DNA from: Gammaproteobacteria bacterium
GTDB taxonomy: Bacteria > Pseudomonadota > Gammaproteobacteria > Eutrophobiales > Eutrophobiaceae
DNA length: 64,000 bases
NCBI GenBank assembly: GCA_028279365.1
Contig: JANQNX010000010.1
Span: 369,722 to 433,721 of the forward strand
Reading direction: 5' to 3'
Position 1 is the first letter of the stretch. Every line of letters begins with the position of its first letter. The notes under the pieces are model-generated. The model did no database searches, was not told the origin of the DNA, and saw only the letters and a list, made by a program, of their open reading frames with translations. The translations under genes and the position numbers were made by a program. Below are positions 35,016-43,277 of the stretch, one piece after another.

Positions 35016-35393
35016 TCAGCATACTATATCTTTTCCTTCTTTAAGTAAGGATACCGCTTGCTTAATAAAATCTTCAATCCGGGTTTTAGAAATATCTTTT
35101 GTTTTGGTAAACCGAATACAGCCTTTTCCAGTTCTCAACCCTGCCAAAAGATCGCCGTCAGGGTCAATTTTTTTTATATTGCCACAGTATAAGCTTACAT
35201 AGCCTCTTTGGGCATTTAGGTGAAACAGTTCCAAGCCGTTCAACTTAAAACAAAGCATCTTGTAGTTGATAGTTTCTTGAATTTCAGAGTCTTGTTGGAG
35301 AATTATGTCTCTCAATTTTTGCAGCTTCTCTTTTCTCCAGTCTACATCCAGAGTTTTCATGTATTCTGAGGGACTACTGACATCATATTGCAT
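35016..35393 (-). CDS. DUF1801-like protein
   Basis: The 125-residue protein has the DUF1801/YdhG fold pattern: LRDIILQQDSEIQETINYKM, then LFHLNAQRGYVSLYC and GCIRFTKTKDIS. Members include the frataxin-like Bacillus YdhG protein, but most are uncharacterised. It is common as integron cargo. Confidence 0.72.
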   Translation of the reverse strand: MQYDVSSPSEYMKTLDVDWRKEKLQKLRDIILQQDSEIQETINYKMLCFKLNGLELFHLNAQRGYVSLYCGNIKKIDPDGDLLAGLRTGKGCIRFTKTKDISKTRIEDFIKQAVSLLKEGKDIVC

Positions 35394-35416
35394 TCGAGAT
35401 TTCCCAACTCTTTGAA

Positions 35417-35475
35417 GTTAACGCCAAGCTAAGCAGCGCGCGTTAGCGCATCCTTGCTTCAGCGTCTTGTTAGCC
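35417..35475 (-). repeat. attC site I
   Basis: GTTAACG at 35417-35423 and GTTAGCC at 35469-35475 bound it, with AAGC/GCTT and GCGCGC pairing inside. The NTF2-like stop codon overlaps the right box. Confidence 0.8.
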
Positions 35476-35850
35476 TTGAGCTTCAAACTCATCAATACGT
35501 AGCTTTGCACTACCATCACTCTGCAATACCCAAAGTTCTTTTGTAATAATCCCTTCAGCCTTATTCATTTTCCATCCTGATGATAGAACGGCGCTAGTTT
35601 CATCGATGACTTCAATTTGAGGATTGATATATTCAACATCAGTAAATCCATCGTCGATTAATTTTTGCCAGAATGCTTTTATTTCTTCAGTTCCCTTGAA
35701 TGTGCCAAATGGTTTAGCGGCCATGACGGCATCTGATTCATATTGTGATGCACAGCCTGCGGCATCACCTGAATTAAAAGCAGCTTTCCATTCTTCGCTT
35801 GCTTTCTTCAGCGCATCCAATACTACTTTTTTAGCATCTTCTGTAATCAT
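35470..35850 (-). CDS. NTF2-like/DUF4440 (SnoaL-type) protein
   Basis: The 126-residue cone-shaped fold has WKAAFNSGDAAGCASQYESDAVMAA (helix and first strand), then GTEEIKAFWQKLIDDG and the strand pair ending LRIDEFEAQG. NTF2-like proteins act as small isomerases, hydrolases or binding proteins. No catalytic pair can be asserted. The stop is in attC I. Confidence 0.75.
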   Translation of the reverse strand: MITEDAKKVVLDALKKASEEWKAAFNSGDAAGCASQYESDAVMAAKPFGTFKGTEEIKAFWQKLIDDGFTDVEYINPQIEVIDETSAVLSSGWKMNKAEGIITKELWVLQSDGSAKLRIDEFEAQG

Positions 35851-35883
35851 AAAACCTCCAATAAGCGATATTCCTAGGATATG

Positions 35884-35946
35884 GGTAACGACGACTTACA
35901 AGGCGCGTAGCGACTTGTCAGGTCCGGCTGCATGCACTTGTTATGC
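35884..35946 (-). repeat. attC site J
   Basis: GGTAACG at 35884-35890 and GTTATGC at 35940-35946 bound a 63-base site. The monooxygenase stop lies in the right box. Confidence 0.75.
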
Positions 35947-37119
35947 TTCATTCTTGTTAAGAGCCCAAGGCTGCGGAGCAGCCACGACCCCAAGGCCAGA
36001 ACTCGCTGCCAATTGAATGCCCATGCTCGAGAGCCTATTCAATTCGCTCTGGCGCTGACGCTCCCAGCAGTGAAGTCGATCGATCGGAAGCGGATTACCA
36101 CGATTCCATCCATTAAGCGTCATCGCAAGCAAGGTCGCATCAGCGAACGCTTTTGAGGTTCCCGACGCGGTGTGAGGCCGGACAGTTCCTGCTGCGTCGC
36201 CTATCAGTGCACAGTGTCCATGGAGACGCGACTGGCTTGCCACATCCTGGACCGGCTGGATAAACAGCTCGGATTGCAAGACCAGTTCTTTGAACACAGG
36301 AGGCAGATGGGTATTCGCGAGCTTTCGTAGTCGCTGCGCAGCGTCGTAGTTGACCTCACCTTTCGGCACGAAAGACTTGTAAGTGCGGCCAGACTCGCCG
36401 GTGAGAATTTCATTGAGCGAGTGCCGAGGTGTGTTGACGTACCAAACCCAGTTCACCCGCCTTTGACCTTCCTGAGTACTACCATCGCTTCCAGGAACCA
36501 GGTAGCACAGCATTTGCATACCAGGAGTGTAAAAATGTGTAAATCGATCCGCTAATTGCCGGACAAGGTTTACTGGAAGATTATTCTCATTTTCGAGTCC
36601 ACGCCAGGCGACGTATCCTGCATAGTCGGCAGCCGCTTTGCCAACAAGAATCGAGCGGCACGTTGAGTTGACACCATCAGCGGCGACAAGAAAATCGCTT
36701 GAAGTTTCGTAGCCGTCTAAGAAGCGAACAAAGATGTTTCCATCTTCTTGCCGCAATTCTACAAGTTCGGAATCTTGCCGATAGCAACTATCTTGCAAAG
36801 GTTTGCGCAGCGTGTTGTAGAGCGTGTCCCAAGCAGTCATGAGCTGGGGCGCACGTTGTCTAAAAGATTGTCCGCTCTGTTCGAGCTGGATGCGTTCTTT
36901 CAGCTGAACGCTCACGTCTTCGGCCTTGGTACCGTATTGCGCTAGCAGCCATTCCACATCGGGCTGCATAACAACACCAGCACCTCGAGCTTGCATTTGA
37001 CCAGCCGAGCGTTCGTAAACAGCAACTTCTGCTTTTGCGCTGCGGCGCAATTCTAGGGCTGCAGCTAAGCCACCGACCGAGCCGCCGATAATTGCTACAC
37101 GAGTGTTTTCGTTATTCAT
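35941..37119 (-). CDS. FAD-dependent monooxygenase cassette
   Basis: From the ATG at 37119 the 392-residue protein has the dinucleotide motif GGSVGGLAAALEL near residue 15. The DG motif VAADGVNSTCR and the flavin motif LIGDAAGTVRPHTASG (aromatic hydroxylase GD motif) follow. It is unusually large for a cassette, and its codons look more G/C-rich than its neighbours', suggesting a different source. It could hydroxylate an aromatic compound or inactivate a drug in the manner of TetX; substrate unknown. Confidence 0.85.
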   Translation of the reverse strand: MNNENTRVAIIGGSVGGLAAALELRRSAKAEVAVYERSAGQMQARGAGVVMQPDVEWLLAQYGTKAEDVSVQLKERIQLEQSGQSFRQRAPQLMTAWDTLYNTLRKPLQDSCYRQDSELVELRQEDGNIFVRFLDGYETSSDFLVAADGVNSTCRSILVGKAAADYAGYVAWRGLENENNLPVNLVRQLADRFTHFYTPGMQMLCYLVPGSDGSTQEGQRRVNWVWYVNTPRHSLNEILTGESGRTYKSFVPKGEVNYDAAQRLRKLANTHLPPVFKELVLQSELFIQPVQDVASQSRLHGHCALIGDAAGTVRPHTASGTSKAFADATLLAMTLNGWNRGNPLPIDRLHCWERQRQSELNRLSSMGIQLAASSGLGVVAAPQPWALNKNEA

Positions 37120-37137
37120 GCAAGCGATACCACGAAG

Positions 37138-37193
37138 CATAACGTTTGAATAAAGGGGCTGCGTAGCAGTGCCGCTTGAGTGATTTGTTAGCT
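37138..37193 (-). repeat. attC site K
   Basis: CATAACG at 37138-37144 and GTTAGCT at 37187-37193 bound it, with GGGGCTGC/GCAGTGCC pairing near the centre. Confidence 0.75.
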
Positions 37194-37595
37194 GTTAATG
37201 TTTGGTTTCTTTGATGAAATATGTAATACATCTGATTCCCAATTTCCATCCTCTTGTGATGAAAAATATATTGAAGTGTCAACAGTGTTCAGTTCCAAAA
37301 TTTGGTGGTTATCATCACAGTAATTTAGTTTAAACTCTTTACCGATAACAGGCTCCCACATTTTCCAATCTGATACATCTAGAATCGTGTCCGGTTTATT
37401 AGTATTCCAAGAAGTACTTTTATATCCTATGGAGAATTGAATGGGTTCGCTAGCCCATGAAATATAAATATCTTCATCATTTTCGACTTTGATACATACT
37501 TCTCTGTCAATCTCATGAATCTCAGAGCTCTCTTTTCCTTTTAGCCATAAAGCATCAGATTCATATAATTCATAGAATATTTTCTCTATTTTCAT
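37188..37595 (-). CDS. Uncharacterised acidic cassette protein, 135 aa
   Basis: This acidic, beta-rich, soluble-looking protein is rich in W, D and S, with repeated short strands (DIYISWASEPIQFSIGY). No signal peptide or membrane helix is present. I recognise no family. The stop codon is inside attC K. Confidence 0.55.
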   Translation of the reverse strand: MKIEKIFYELYESDALWLKGKESSEIHEIDREVCIKVENDEDIYISWASEPIQFSIGYKSTSWNTNKPDTILDVSDWKMWEPVIGKEFKLNYCDDNHQILELNTVDTSIYFSSQEDGNWESDVLHISSKKPNINS

Positions 37596-37603
37596 TTAAT
37601 ACA

Positions 37604-37660
37604 GCTAACGTTTGAGTTCAGCCGGCCGCGTCAGCGGTCGGCTGAAATGACTTGTTAGGC
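37604..37660 (-). repeat. attC site L
   Basis: This is the most canonical site: GCTAACG at 37604-37610, GTTAGGC at 37654-37660, and a TCAGCCG/CGGCTGA stem between them. Confidence 0.85.
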
Positions 37661-37663
37661 GCA

Positions 37664-38104
37664 TCACTCAAGCCAGCCCATAAATTTGAAAAAGAAAACC
37701 AGACATAGAAAAAAAGAAAAAATGCTAGCATTTAAAATAAATTGGTTTCTTTTTGTTTTTTTTCGAATACTTTCTGATTCGACCTTTGCTTTCTCAACTA
37801 AGACTTCATCATCTGGGTGAATGAAAAAACGTTCGCATGATTCATATGTTTCGTATTCATCACCTCTAACTCTAGCTCCTATGTTATTCGCAATAGAAAT
37901 CATATCCTCCAGGTCTTTTTCATCTGGGTTTTTTAGCCAAAGTTCCCCATTAGAATAATCTAAGAAAAACTCTCCGTTGCGATAGACTGTATTATCGACA
38001 AATGTGAATTTAGGGAAATTCTTAATTCCTTTTAAGATTACTTCTCGTGTCAATGAAATAGGCTCACCAGCTTCTGTTTTTAAAATCGTTACGTGATAGC
38101 CCAT
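37664..38104 (-). CDS. Cassette protein with C-terminal membrane helix
   Basis: This 146-residue protein has a soluble N-terminal part (GYHVTILKTEAGEPISLTRE, ELWLKNPDEKDLEDMISIANN) and a basic linker (IRKKTKRNQ). One hydrophobic helix at about 125-142 would anchor it with its N-domain in the cytoplasm. No family name is known to me. Confidence 0.6.
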   Translation of the reverse strand: MGYHVTILKTEAGEPISLTREVILKGIKNFPKFTFVDNTVYRNGEFFLDYSNGELWLKNPDEKDLEDMISIANNIGARVRGDEYETYESCERFFIHPDDEVLVEKAKVESESIRKKTKRNQFILNASIFSFFLCLVFFFKFMGWLE

Positions 38105-38115
38105 TTCTTTATTCG

Positions 38116-38170
38116 CCTAACGCCTTGCGAAGTGCGCAGCACTTTGTCCCGCTTGCGCAATTTGTTATGT
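38116..38170 (-). repeat. attC site M
   Basis: CCTAACG at 38116-38122 and GTTATGT at 38164-38170 bound it, with TTGCG/CGCAA and AGTGC/GCACT pairs inside. Confidence 0.78.
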
Positions 38171-38178
38171 GTTTATTA

Positions 38179-38415
38179 CTACGATAGTTTATCAAATTTC
38201 ATTACCCTATATTTTTCGCCATTATGGGTGCCAAAATAGTTACCGTTATTTGATCCACCTTTTATCTTTTTTAATGTAACCCCATTAAAAGAGCAATGGT
38301 TGTATGTTGATGTAAACTCAGCTTCTCCTCGGTATTCATCGCAGCCAGCGTAAACTGGAGCCCCATTATTGGTCATCTGAGTTATTGCAACTTTGTATAT
38401 ATGTTTCTTAGCCAT
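38179..38415 (-). CDS. Small cassette protein, 78 aa
   Basis: This basic, glycine- and asparagine-rich protein begins MAKKHIYKVAITQMTNN and has two cysteines. No family is recognised. It lies cleanly between attC M and N, so it is the only gene of its cassette. Confidence 0.5.
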   Translation of the reverse strand: MAKKHIYKVAITQMTNNGAPVYAGCDEYRGEAEFTSTYNHCSFNGVTLKKIKGGSNNGNYFGTHNGEKYRVMKFDKLS

Positions 38416-38435
38416 GATTACTTACTTGAGGGACA

Positions 38436-38500
38436 CATAACGGTTGAGCTAACAGGCTAGTGCGTCTAGCGCGAGTCCGTAGTTGAGCGAGTTGTTATGT
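38436..38500 (-). repeat. attC site N
   Basis: CATAACG at 38436-38442 and GTTATGT at 38494-38500 enclose CGGTTGAGC/GTTGAGCG-like arms. The next gene's stop codon is in the right box. Confidence 0.75.
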
Positions 38501-38923
38501 TGCATTTGCATTTTTCTCGAACCCTAACTTTTTCAGACAATTCTGAGGTGAAAAGAATGAATTTTTATCTGGTAAAGGAAAGTTAATTTTATAGTTGTTA
38601 TCGGCTTCTCGAAGATTCCATTTTTTGCTTTTGATATTTGCGTTAATTTCTGACTTGGTAAAAACCCAACCTTGGCTAGACGAGGTTAGCAAGACTAAAT
38701 AATATTCTTCGACTAAATTAAGCAAATCAATTATATCTTTCCCAACGCCCCAGAATGGTTTTTTGCTTCTGCTGATTTTGACGACCATAAATTTCTCATT
38801 TAGGAGGAAATAGTTTGATCTTTTAAAAATGGCCTTCCATTTTTGATAATTTTCGTTATCAGGTTGTGGTTCTTTCGCTCCAACAGCCTCAGCAAATTCC
38901 ATTACATCTTTATCTGCGCTCAT
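38495..38923 (-). CDS. Uncharacterised cassette protein, 142 aa
   Basis: This soluble, lysine- and asparagine-rich protein has a strand-rich core (YFLLNEKFMVVKISRSKKPFW, YYLVLLTSSSQGWVFT) that recalls small nuclease-like or ligand-binding domains. No motif is decisive and I assign no function. It ends in attC N. Confidence 0.55.
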   Translation of the reverse strand: MSADKDVMEFAEAVGAKEPQPDNENYQKWKAIFKRSNYFLLNEKFMVVKISRSKKPFWGVGKDIIDLLNLVEEYYLVLLTSSSQGWVFTKSEINANIKSKKWNLREADNNYKINFPLPDKNSFFSPQNCLKKLGFEKNANAT

Positions 38924-38940
38924 GATTTAACCTTTTGCAA

Positions 38941-39017
38941 CATAACGCCGCCGTAAACGGCGAGCCACGCAGTGGCGAGCCGCAGGTGCGGAACGATGTT
39001 TAACGGCGTTGTTATGT
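38941..39017 (-). repeat. attC site O
   Basis: CATAACGCCG at the left pairs with CGGCGTTGTTATG at the right over 38941-39017, with further GCC/GGC stems; 77 bases. Confidence 0.82.
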
Positions 39018-39021
39018 GCCA

Positions 39022-39513
39022 TTACTCGTACGCCTCTAGTGTGCTGAAGACTTCCCGCGACAACGATTCAAATGCACTGTGAATAGATTCAGATAGTTTT
39101 TCCTTGTTGTCAAAATCTGGGTTGGTGAGTAGCGTGATTTCGAAGATTGAGTATTCCGGCATTGTTTCGCCATTTACCCACTTCACATCTTTTAGCTTTT
39201 CCCAGTAATGGACTTGTACATCTTTTGTTTGCCCAAGGAGCCAAAGTTCGAACTGTACTTGTTGATGATTTAGCACAATCGCAAGTTTTAGCTTGTTCTT
39301 TTTTAGGTAGTTGTTTTGCAGATAATAGTATGTGAAGTCTATGTAGCCGTGCAAAACGTTAGCAACCGAGTATTCGCCTTTATATTTCTTTGAGAATTCA
39401 GTTCTCAGGTTTTGAACGACTCCGACAAGGCTTTGGTAGGTTTTTTGGATTTCTCCGCTAGCAAACGCCTTTTTGTAGGCCGATATCCGGGCATTTAAGC
39501 TTTCATCTGACAT
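39022..39513 (-). CDS. Uncharacterised cassette protein, 163 aa
   Basis: The protein starts with helices (LNARISAYKKAFASGEIQKTYQSLV), then YIDFTYYYLQNNYLKKNKLKLAIVLNHQQVQFELWLLG, a pattern I have seen in unnamed proteins often found in integrons. The C-terminal helix is acidic. No catalytic motif is evident. Confidence 0.6.
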   Translation of the reverse strand: MSDESLNARISAYKKAFASGEIQKTYQSLVGVVQNLRTEFSKKYKGEYSVANVLHGYIDFTYYYLQNNYLKKNKLKLAIVLNHQQVQFELWLLGQTKDVQVHYWEKLKDVKWVNGETMPEYSIFEITLLTNPDFDNKEKLSESIHSAFESLSREVFSTLEAYE

Positions 39514-39541
39514 TATCCGTATCCTCAGACTTTCATCGGCA

Positions 39542-39618
39542 CCTAACGCTCACAGCAGGGGCGAGCGTAGCGAGTCCAGCGGCATCCAGTGCCGCGAACC
39601 TGGCTGTGCTTGTTATGT
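39542..39618 (-). repeat. attC site P
   Basis: CCTAACG at 39542-39548 and GTTATGT at 39612-39618 bound it; CACAGC/GCTGTG and GGCAT/GTGCC pairs occur inside. Confidence 0.78.
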
Positions 39619-39648
39619 GATTTTCCAATATCAGACTCCACTGCCGCT

Positions 39649-40125
39649 TCAAACTCCCTCCTTTAGACTAAGCAAGACAGCCGTAATTCTTCTGTCTACA
39701 GTCGGCTTAGTCTTAGCTGAATTCACACTATGACATAGAGCACGTTGTTTGCCCGGGGAAAGGGACTCCCATACTTTTAAAGCCACCTTATCTTGTTTCA
39801 GTTTTGCTTGCAGCTCGTCAGGTACATCAACAGTATTTTGATCTGCGACTGTGAATTGGACATCAACGATATCACCGAGACTTACACCAATCTCTTTTAG
39901 GGCTGCTTTGGATACGATTAAGTATGTTTTACCTTGGCCGGGTTGAAATGCTCCATCTATGGGATATCCGAATATGTCAGCATTAACTCGAAGCCTTGGG
40001 TATTGTTCAAACGGTAGCTTTTCCCTTAACGCATCAGGTAAATATACAACTGTATATCCCATCCTGCCAAAATCGTGATACTCAATAGATGCTTCAAATT
40101 CCCATATTTTTTTGGGCTTAACCAT
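39649..40125 (-). CDS. DUF1905 / YdeI-like protein
   Basis: The 158-residue protein has an N-terminal DUF1905 beta-barrel (FEASIEYHDFGRMGYTVVYLPD, GKTYLIVSKAALKEIG). A C-terminal OmdA/YdeI-like helix pair follows (PDELQAKLKQDKVALKVWESLSPGKQRAL). The combination matches proteins annotated as bacteriocin-protection YdeI/OmpD-associated, whose biochemistry is unclear. Confidence 0.78.
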   Translation of the reverse strand: MVKPKKIWEFEASIEYHDFGRMGYTVVYLPDALREKLPFEQYPRLRVNADIFGYPIDGAFQPGQGKTYLIVSKAALKEIGVSLGDIVDVQFTVADQNTVDVPDELQAKLKQDKVALKVWESLSPGKQRALCHSVNSAKTKPTVDRRITAVLLSLKEGV

Positions 40126-40152
40126 GTGATATTTCTCAATGAAGTCTTTTCA

Positions 40153-40214
40153 CATAACGGCTCGGCTAAGACGCGCGCGCTTTTTGCGCGTCGTGCTTGA
40201 GCCGTTTGTTATGC
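40153..40214 (-). repeat. attC site Q
   Basis: CATAACGGCTC at 40153-40163 pairs with GAGCCGTTTGTTATG at the right end, and GACGCGCG/CGCGTCG form a second stem. It is strongly folded. Confidence 0.88.
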
Positions 40215-40640
40215 CTAAATTCCTTTTTCACATTGTTCCTGTAATCTATTGCCAAGTTCTACAAAATGCTCACCGAACTTGACTACTTCTTTTGGCTCAA
40301 TTTCTTTAATTGGGATAAGTATTGGATATGGATCGGGTTCAAAATGATCTGCTCTAGTATAAGCCCCAAATATTTCTGTGCATTCATCGTCGGTTTTCAC
40401 ACATAAAGTATCTATTGCTTTTGACCTGTTATCAGAGTGTAGTAATTTTGGCCGATTTGGCCTGAACAGGTTAATTCCTGGGAAAAAGTTAAAAGTGGCA
40501 TCTGGATCACTTTTCTTTAATCTATCCGATACCCAGTTAAATTCACCGATAGCCTTTTTCTGCACGATTTTTATGTGGGCAAAATAGCCAATAATGAAAC
40601 CTATTAAAAGAAAAGCTATTGGGATTAATAGTACTTCCAT
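40215..40640 (-). CDS. Membrane-anchored cassette protein (first cassette)
   Basis: This 141-residue protein has one N-terminal helix (residues 3-22) and a soluble part with FNFFPGINLFRPNRPKLLHSD and a proline-rich DHFEPDPYPILIPIKEIEP. No family is recognised. It is the cassette closest to where attI/intI should be. Upstream, GCATAAC at 40655-40661 may be the remnant of a site. Confidence 0.6.
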   Translation of the reverse strand: MEVLLIPIAFLLIGFIIGYFAHIKIVQKKAIGEFNWVSDRLKKSDPDATFNFFPGINLFRPNRPKLLHSDNRSKAIDTLCVKTDDECTEIFGAYTRADHFEPDPYPILIPIKEIEPKEVVKFGEHFVELGNRLQEQCEKGI

Positions 40641-40857
40641 AATTTATTCCTTAAGCATAACTATATTTTAATAGACACGTTGTCATATATGCTTTTATAG
40701 ATTTGTGATGTGGGCATGATAAAAAATCTCTTTGTTTCAATAAGATATGGATTGATTTGAGTATAGCCACTCTATATCAGGGGTGTCCACTTTGCTGTTT
40801 TTCATATCAAATCAGGGTATGTCGCCCTATATAAATATTCATCTAAATTGATGATAC

Positions 40858-41874
40858 TCAATTACGATTTAACACCATATCCATAAACTGTTTACGGGAT
40901 TCGTTTGTGGATTCGCGATAAAACTCATACATAACATGTCTGTCTGGTTGCGCCGGCTTTATCGTTATCCCCCACAGGGGTTTGATTTTCTGCGGTTCCA
41001 TCGAATAGCGGACATCGCCAATGACCATCGGTTTGTCTGGGTAGAGACTGACGTAGTCATCTGAAAAATAGGTGAAACGTTTTATATCGTTTACCAACAC
41101 TGTATTGTTTGACAGTAATGGTAGATCGTTTTCCAAATTAAACTTATCTATCGAATCGCCTTCGTTGTGTTTGATAGTTATTCCTGCTCTCACGACATCC
41201 ACATAAAAACGATTGTCGTATTCATAAATAGCACGCCACAGAATCAGATTGCCCAAGGTCGGTTTCACAACACTGCGCTCAATCACATGGCCGCGCGACT
41301 TGGCAAGATCATGAATCACTGATTCAGCACGCTGCTGTTGCAGTATACCTAAACTCAGATAACTAAACGCAAAACTAATCGCAATATAGCTAAACAACGT
41401 CTGTTTAAGACCAAGCCCTAATAAAACACAAATCAGTAACATACCAGTAAAAATTGGGTCGATAATCGAAATAATATGCCAGGCAATGCGTTGATCGATG
41501 AACGGCCAGAAAAGATGCGTCCCGTAACTGGTACAGGCATCAATTAAACCGCTAAATAGATAACCGGCAAAACAAAACAAATAGAGCTGTTTGTTGGATA
41601 AGCTGTTTTTAAAGAATGGCCAGAGTAATAAAAACGCAATCAGTGCACCTATCGGAATAAAGATCAGCGAGTGGGTAAAATGCCGATGATATTCCAGCAC
41701 CAACAACGGATCAGTGTTCGAGCGAATTAATACGTCAGCATCCGCCAACATGCCCGATAAAAAACCGATCAAGGTGACTTTGCGAATTAGTGAATTATTA
41801 GCGCTATGTTGTTTATCACAACTGACGGATTGCGCAACAGTTGCGCCAATTAAACCTTGGGTCAGGATATCCAT
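40858..41874 (-). CDS. YdjM-like membrane-bound metal-dependent hydrolase family
   Basis: The 338-residue protein has the DUF457/YdjM core: MDILTQGLIGA, DADVLI, HRHFTHS and LSG.IDACTSYGT supply the conserved aspartates and histidines of the putative metal site. Five or six membrane helices precede a soluble C-terminal domain of about 140 residues. Despite the family's name, hydrolase activity is unproven. It occupies the spot where an integron integrase would be expected, which shows the array is not flanked by intI. Confidence 0.85.
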   Translation of the reverse strand: MDILTQGLIGATVAQSVSCDKQHSANNSLIRKVTLIGFLSGMLADADVLIRSNTDPLLVLEYHRHFTHSLIFIPIGALIAFLLLWPFFKNSLSNKQLYLFCFAGYLFSGLIDACTSYGTHLFWPFIDQRIAWHIISIIDPIFTGMLLICVLLGLGLKQTLFSYIAISFAFSYLSLGILQQQRAESVIHDLAKSRGHVIERSVVKPTLGNLILWRAIYEYDNRFYVDVVRAGITIKHNEGDSIDKFNLENDLPLLSNNTVLVNDIKRFTYFSDDYVSLYPDKPMVIGDVRYSMEPQKIKPLWGITIKPAQPDRHVMYEFYRESTNESRKQFMDMVLNRN

Positions 41875-41881
41875 TTTATCT

Positions 41882-42757
41882 TTAAAGCAATATCGCTAGT
41901 GTCGACATACAGGTTTGATAATACGCATTACCGAATAAATTGAAATGATTCAATTCATGGTAAAGACGATAGAGGGTAATACGCTGTTCATAACCTTGTT
42001 TTAACGGCCAGACTTCCTGGTAGGCTGCTTCGCAATTTGCATCAAAACCACCAAATAATCGCATCATCCCTATCTCGGCTTCGCGGTGTCCATAATAACT
42101 GGCCGGATCAAAAATCACCGGTTCGCCTTTTTCATTCGCAGCCGCATTACCTGACCACAAATCTCCATGCAACAACACTGCAGGTTCATCACAGTCTGCG
42201 AGTATCTGATCCAGATTATTGATTAGCCGCTCCAGCTGCTTGATTAATGAATCGTCTGTAGTTATTTGCTGCAAGCATAATTGCAGCTGTGGTTTAATCC
42301 GTTGCTCACGCCAGAACGTTAACCAATCATCCTGCCAATCATTAATTTGTCGTGTCGTGCCCAGATATGTATCAAATTCAAAGCCATATTGATCCTGTTT
42401 TGTCGCTTGATGTAACTTTGCTAACCGTCGTCCCATCTGTTGTTGCCAATCATTTGCCGGTCTTCCTTCCTGAAAACGCGTCATGACAATAAAGTCTGAC
42501 TCATAGGCAATGGGTTCAGGTACATGTATAACGGACGGTTTAGCGAGTAATTCTAATGCCGTGAATTCTGCTTTAAATAAGTCTGTTAGTGTTGAAGCCT
42601 GCTGGTTGGTTTTAATGAAAAACGTTCGGCCGTCTTCCAGCGAGATATGTTGTGCCTGATTGATGCATCCACCAATAGCTATAGAAGTATTAGTAATTGC
42701 CGAGGCTTTACCGGTCGCTTTGGCAATCGCTTGCTCAATACGCTGCGGTAAATTCAT
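41882..42757 (-). CDS. Fructosamine/ribulosamine kinase
   Basis: The 291-residue FN3K-family protein has an APH-like kinase fold: FFIKTN (ATP lysine), MGRRLAKLHQ, catalytic loop LLHGDLWSGN and metal motif VIFDPASYYGHREAEIGM. It phosphorylates ketoamine adducts on glycated proteins or small molecules, making them unstable so that the amine is repaired. The neighbouring LMW phosphatase gene, 9 bases upstream, is a known recurring partner. Confidence 0.88.
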   Translation of the reverse strand: MNLPQRIEQAIAKATGKASAITNTSIAIGGCINQAQHISLEDGRTFFIKTNQQASTLTDLFKAEFTALELLAKPSVIHVPEPIAYESDFIVMTRFQEGRPANDWQQQMGRRLAKLHQATKQDQYGFEFDTYLGTTRQINDWQDDWLTFWREQRIKPQLQLCLQQITTDDSLIKQLERLINNLDQILADCDEPAVLLHGDLWSGNAAANEKGEPVIFDPASYYGHREAEIGMMRLFGGFDANCEAAYQEVWPLKQGYEQRITLYRLYHELNHFNLFGNAYYQTCMSTLAILL

Positions 42758-42766
42758 CGTAAACGA

Positions 42767-43270
42767 TTATGTGACTTTTTGATTGAGACGATCCAGACAG
42801 AACTGCAACATACTCGGACAGGCCGCTTCGATCATATCCAATACTTTTTCAAAGCCTTCCCTGCCGCCATAATAAGGATCAGGAACAGACGGCGCAGTTA
42901 TATTACTGTCATGTCCATCCAGAAAACTGCCGAGCAGGCGAACATGTTCTTTCTCACCGCCTGCCAAGGCTTCAAGATCCGTCAGATTATCCGTATCCAT
43001 GGGTACAATCAGGTCAAATAATGAAATATCATCAACATTAACCTTGCGCGCAATCGAGTCCAGTTGATAACCGCGTTTAGCTGCAACTTCGCGCATACGA
43101 CTATCTGCTGGCTCACCGACATGATAGGCATAAGTGCCAGCAGAATCGATAGCTATCGTGTCAGCATAACCTTGCTCTGTGACATAGTGTTTAAATACGC
43201 CCTCGCCAGATGGTGAACGACAGATGTTGCCCATACAAACAAACAAGACATTAATCACTTTTCGTTTCAT
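42767..43270 (-). CDS. Low-molecular-weight protein-tyrosine phosphatase
   Basis: The protein starts MKRKVINVLFVCMGNICRSP, where CMGNICRS is the CX5RS catalytic loop, and has the acid aspartate in VPDPYYGG near the C-terminus. Bacterial LMW-PTPs dephosphorylate tyrosine, arginine or sugar-phosphate adducts. Location between the fructosamine kinase and DUF2288 genes suggests action on ketoamine phosphates. The ATG at 43270 is preferred over an upstream frame that would overlap DUF2288. Confidence 0.9.
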   Translation of the reverse strand: MKRKVINVLFVCMGNICRSPSGEGVFKHYVTEQGYADTIAIDSAGTYAYHVGEPADSRMREVAAKRGYQLDSIARKVNVDDISLFDLIVPMDTDNLTDLEALAGGEKEHVRLLGSFLDGHDSNITAPSVPDPYYGGREGFEKVLDMIEAACPSMLQFCLDRLNQKVT

Positions 43271-43277
43271 CTTAGTG

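Larger units (their letters stand above)
29394..40661 (-). mobile_element. Integron cassette array without integrase (CALIN)
   Basis: About 20 short genes, all on the minus strand, are separated by attC-like sites. Each site starts on the plus strand with a (C/G)NTAACG box and ends with GTTA(T/G)GC-like sequence, and the interior can fold on itself. Many gene stop codons lie inside the R box, as in classical cassettes. Site lengths run from about 55 to 77 bases and their sequences differ, unlike the uniform VCR sites of Vibrio. The attI/intI end should lie near 40.7 kb, but the next gene is an ordinary membrane protein, so no integrase is present in the window. Confidence 0.88.

Noticed and set aside
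29394..40661. CRISPR array or prophage as explanation for the regularly spaced region
   Set aside because: Spacers are whole genes of varied length, the repeats are not identical, and no cas, phage structural or phage integrase genes are present.
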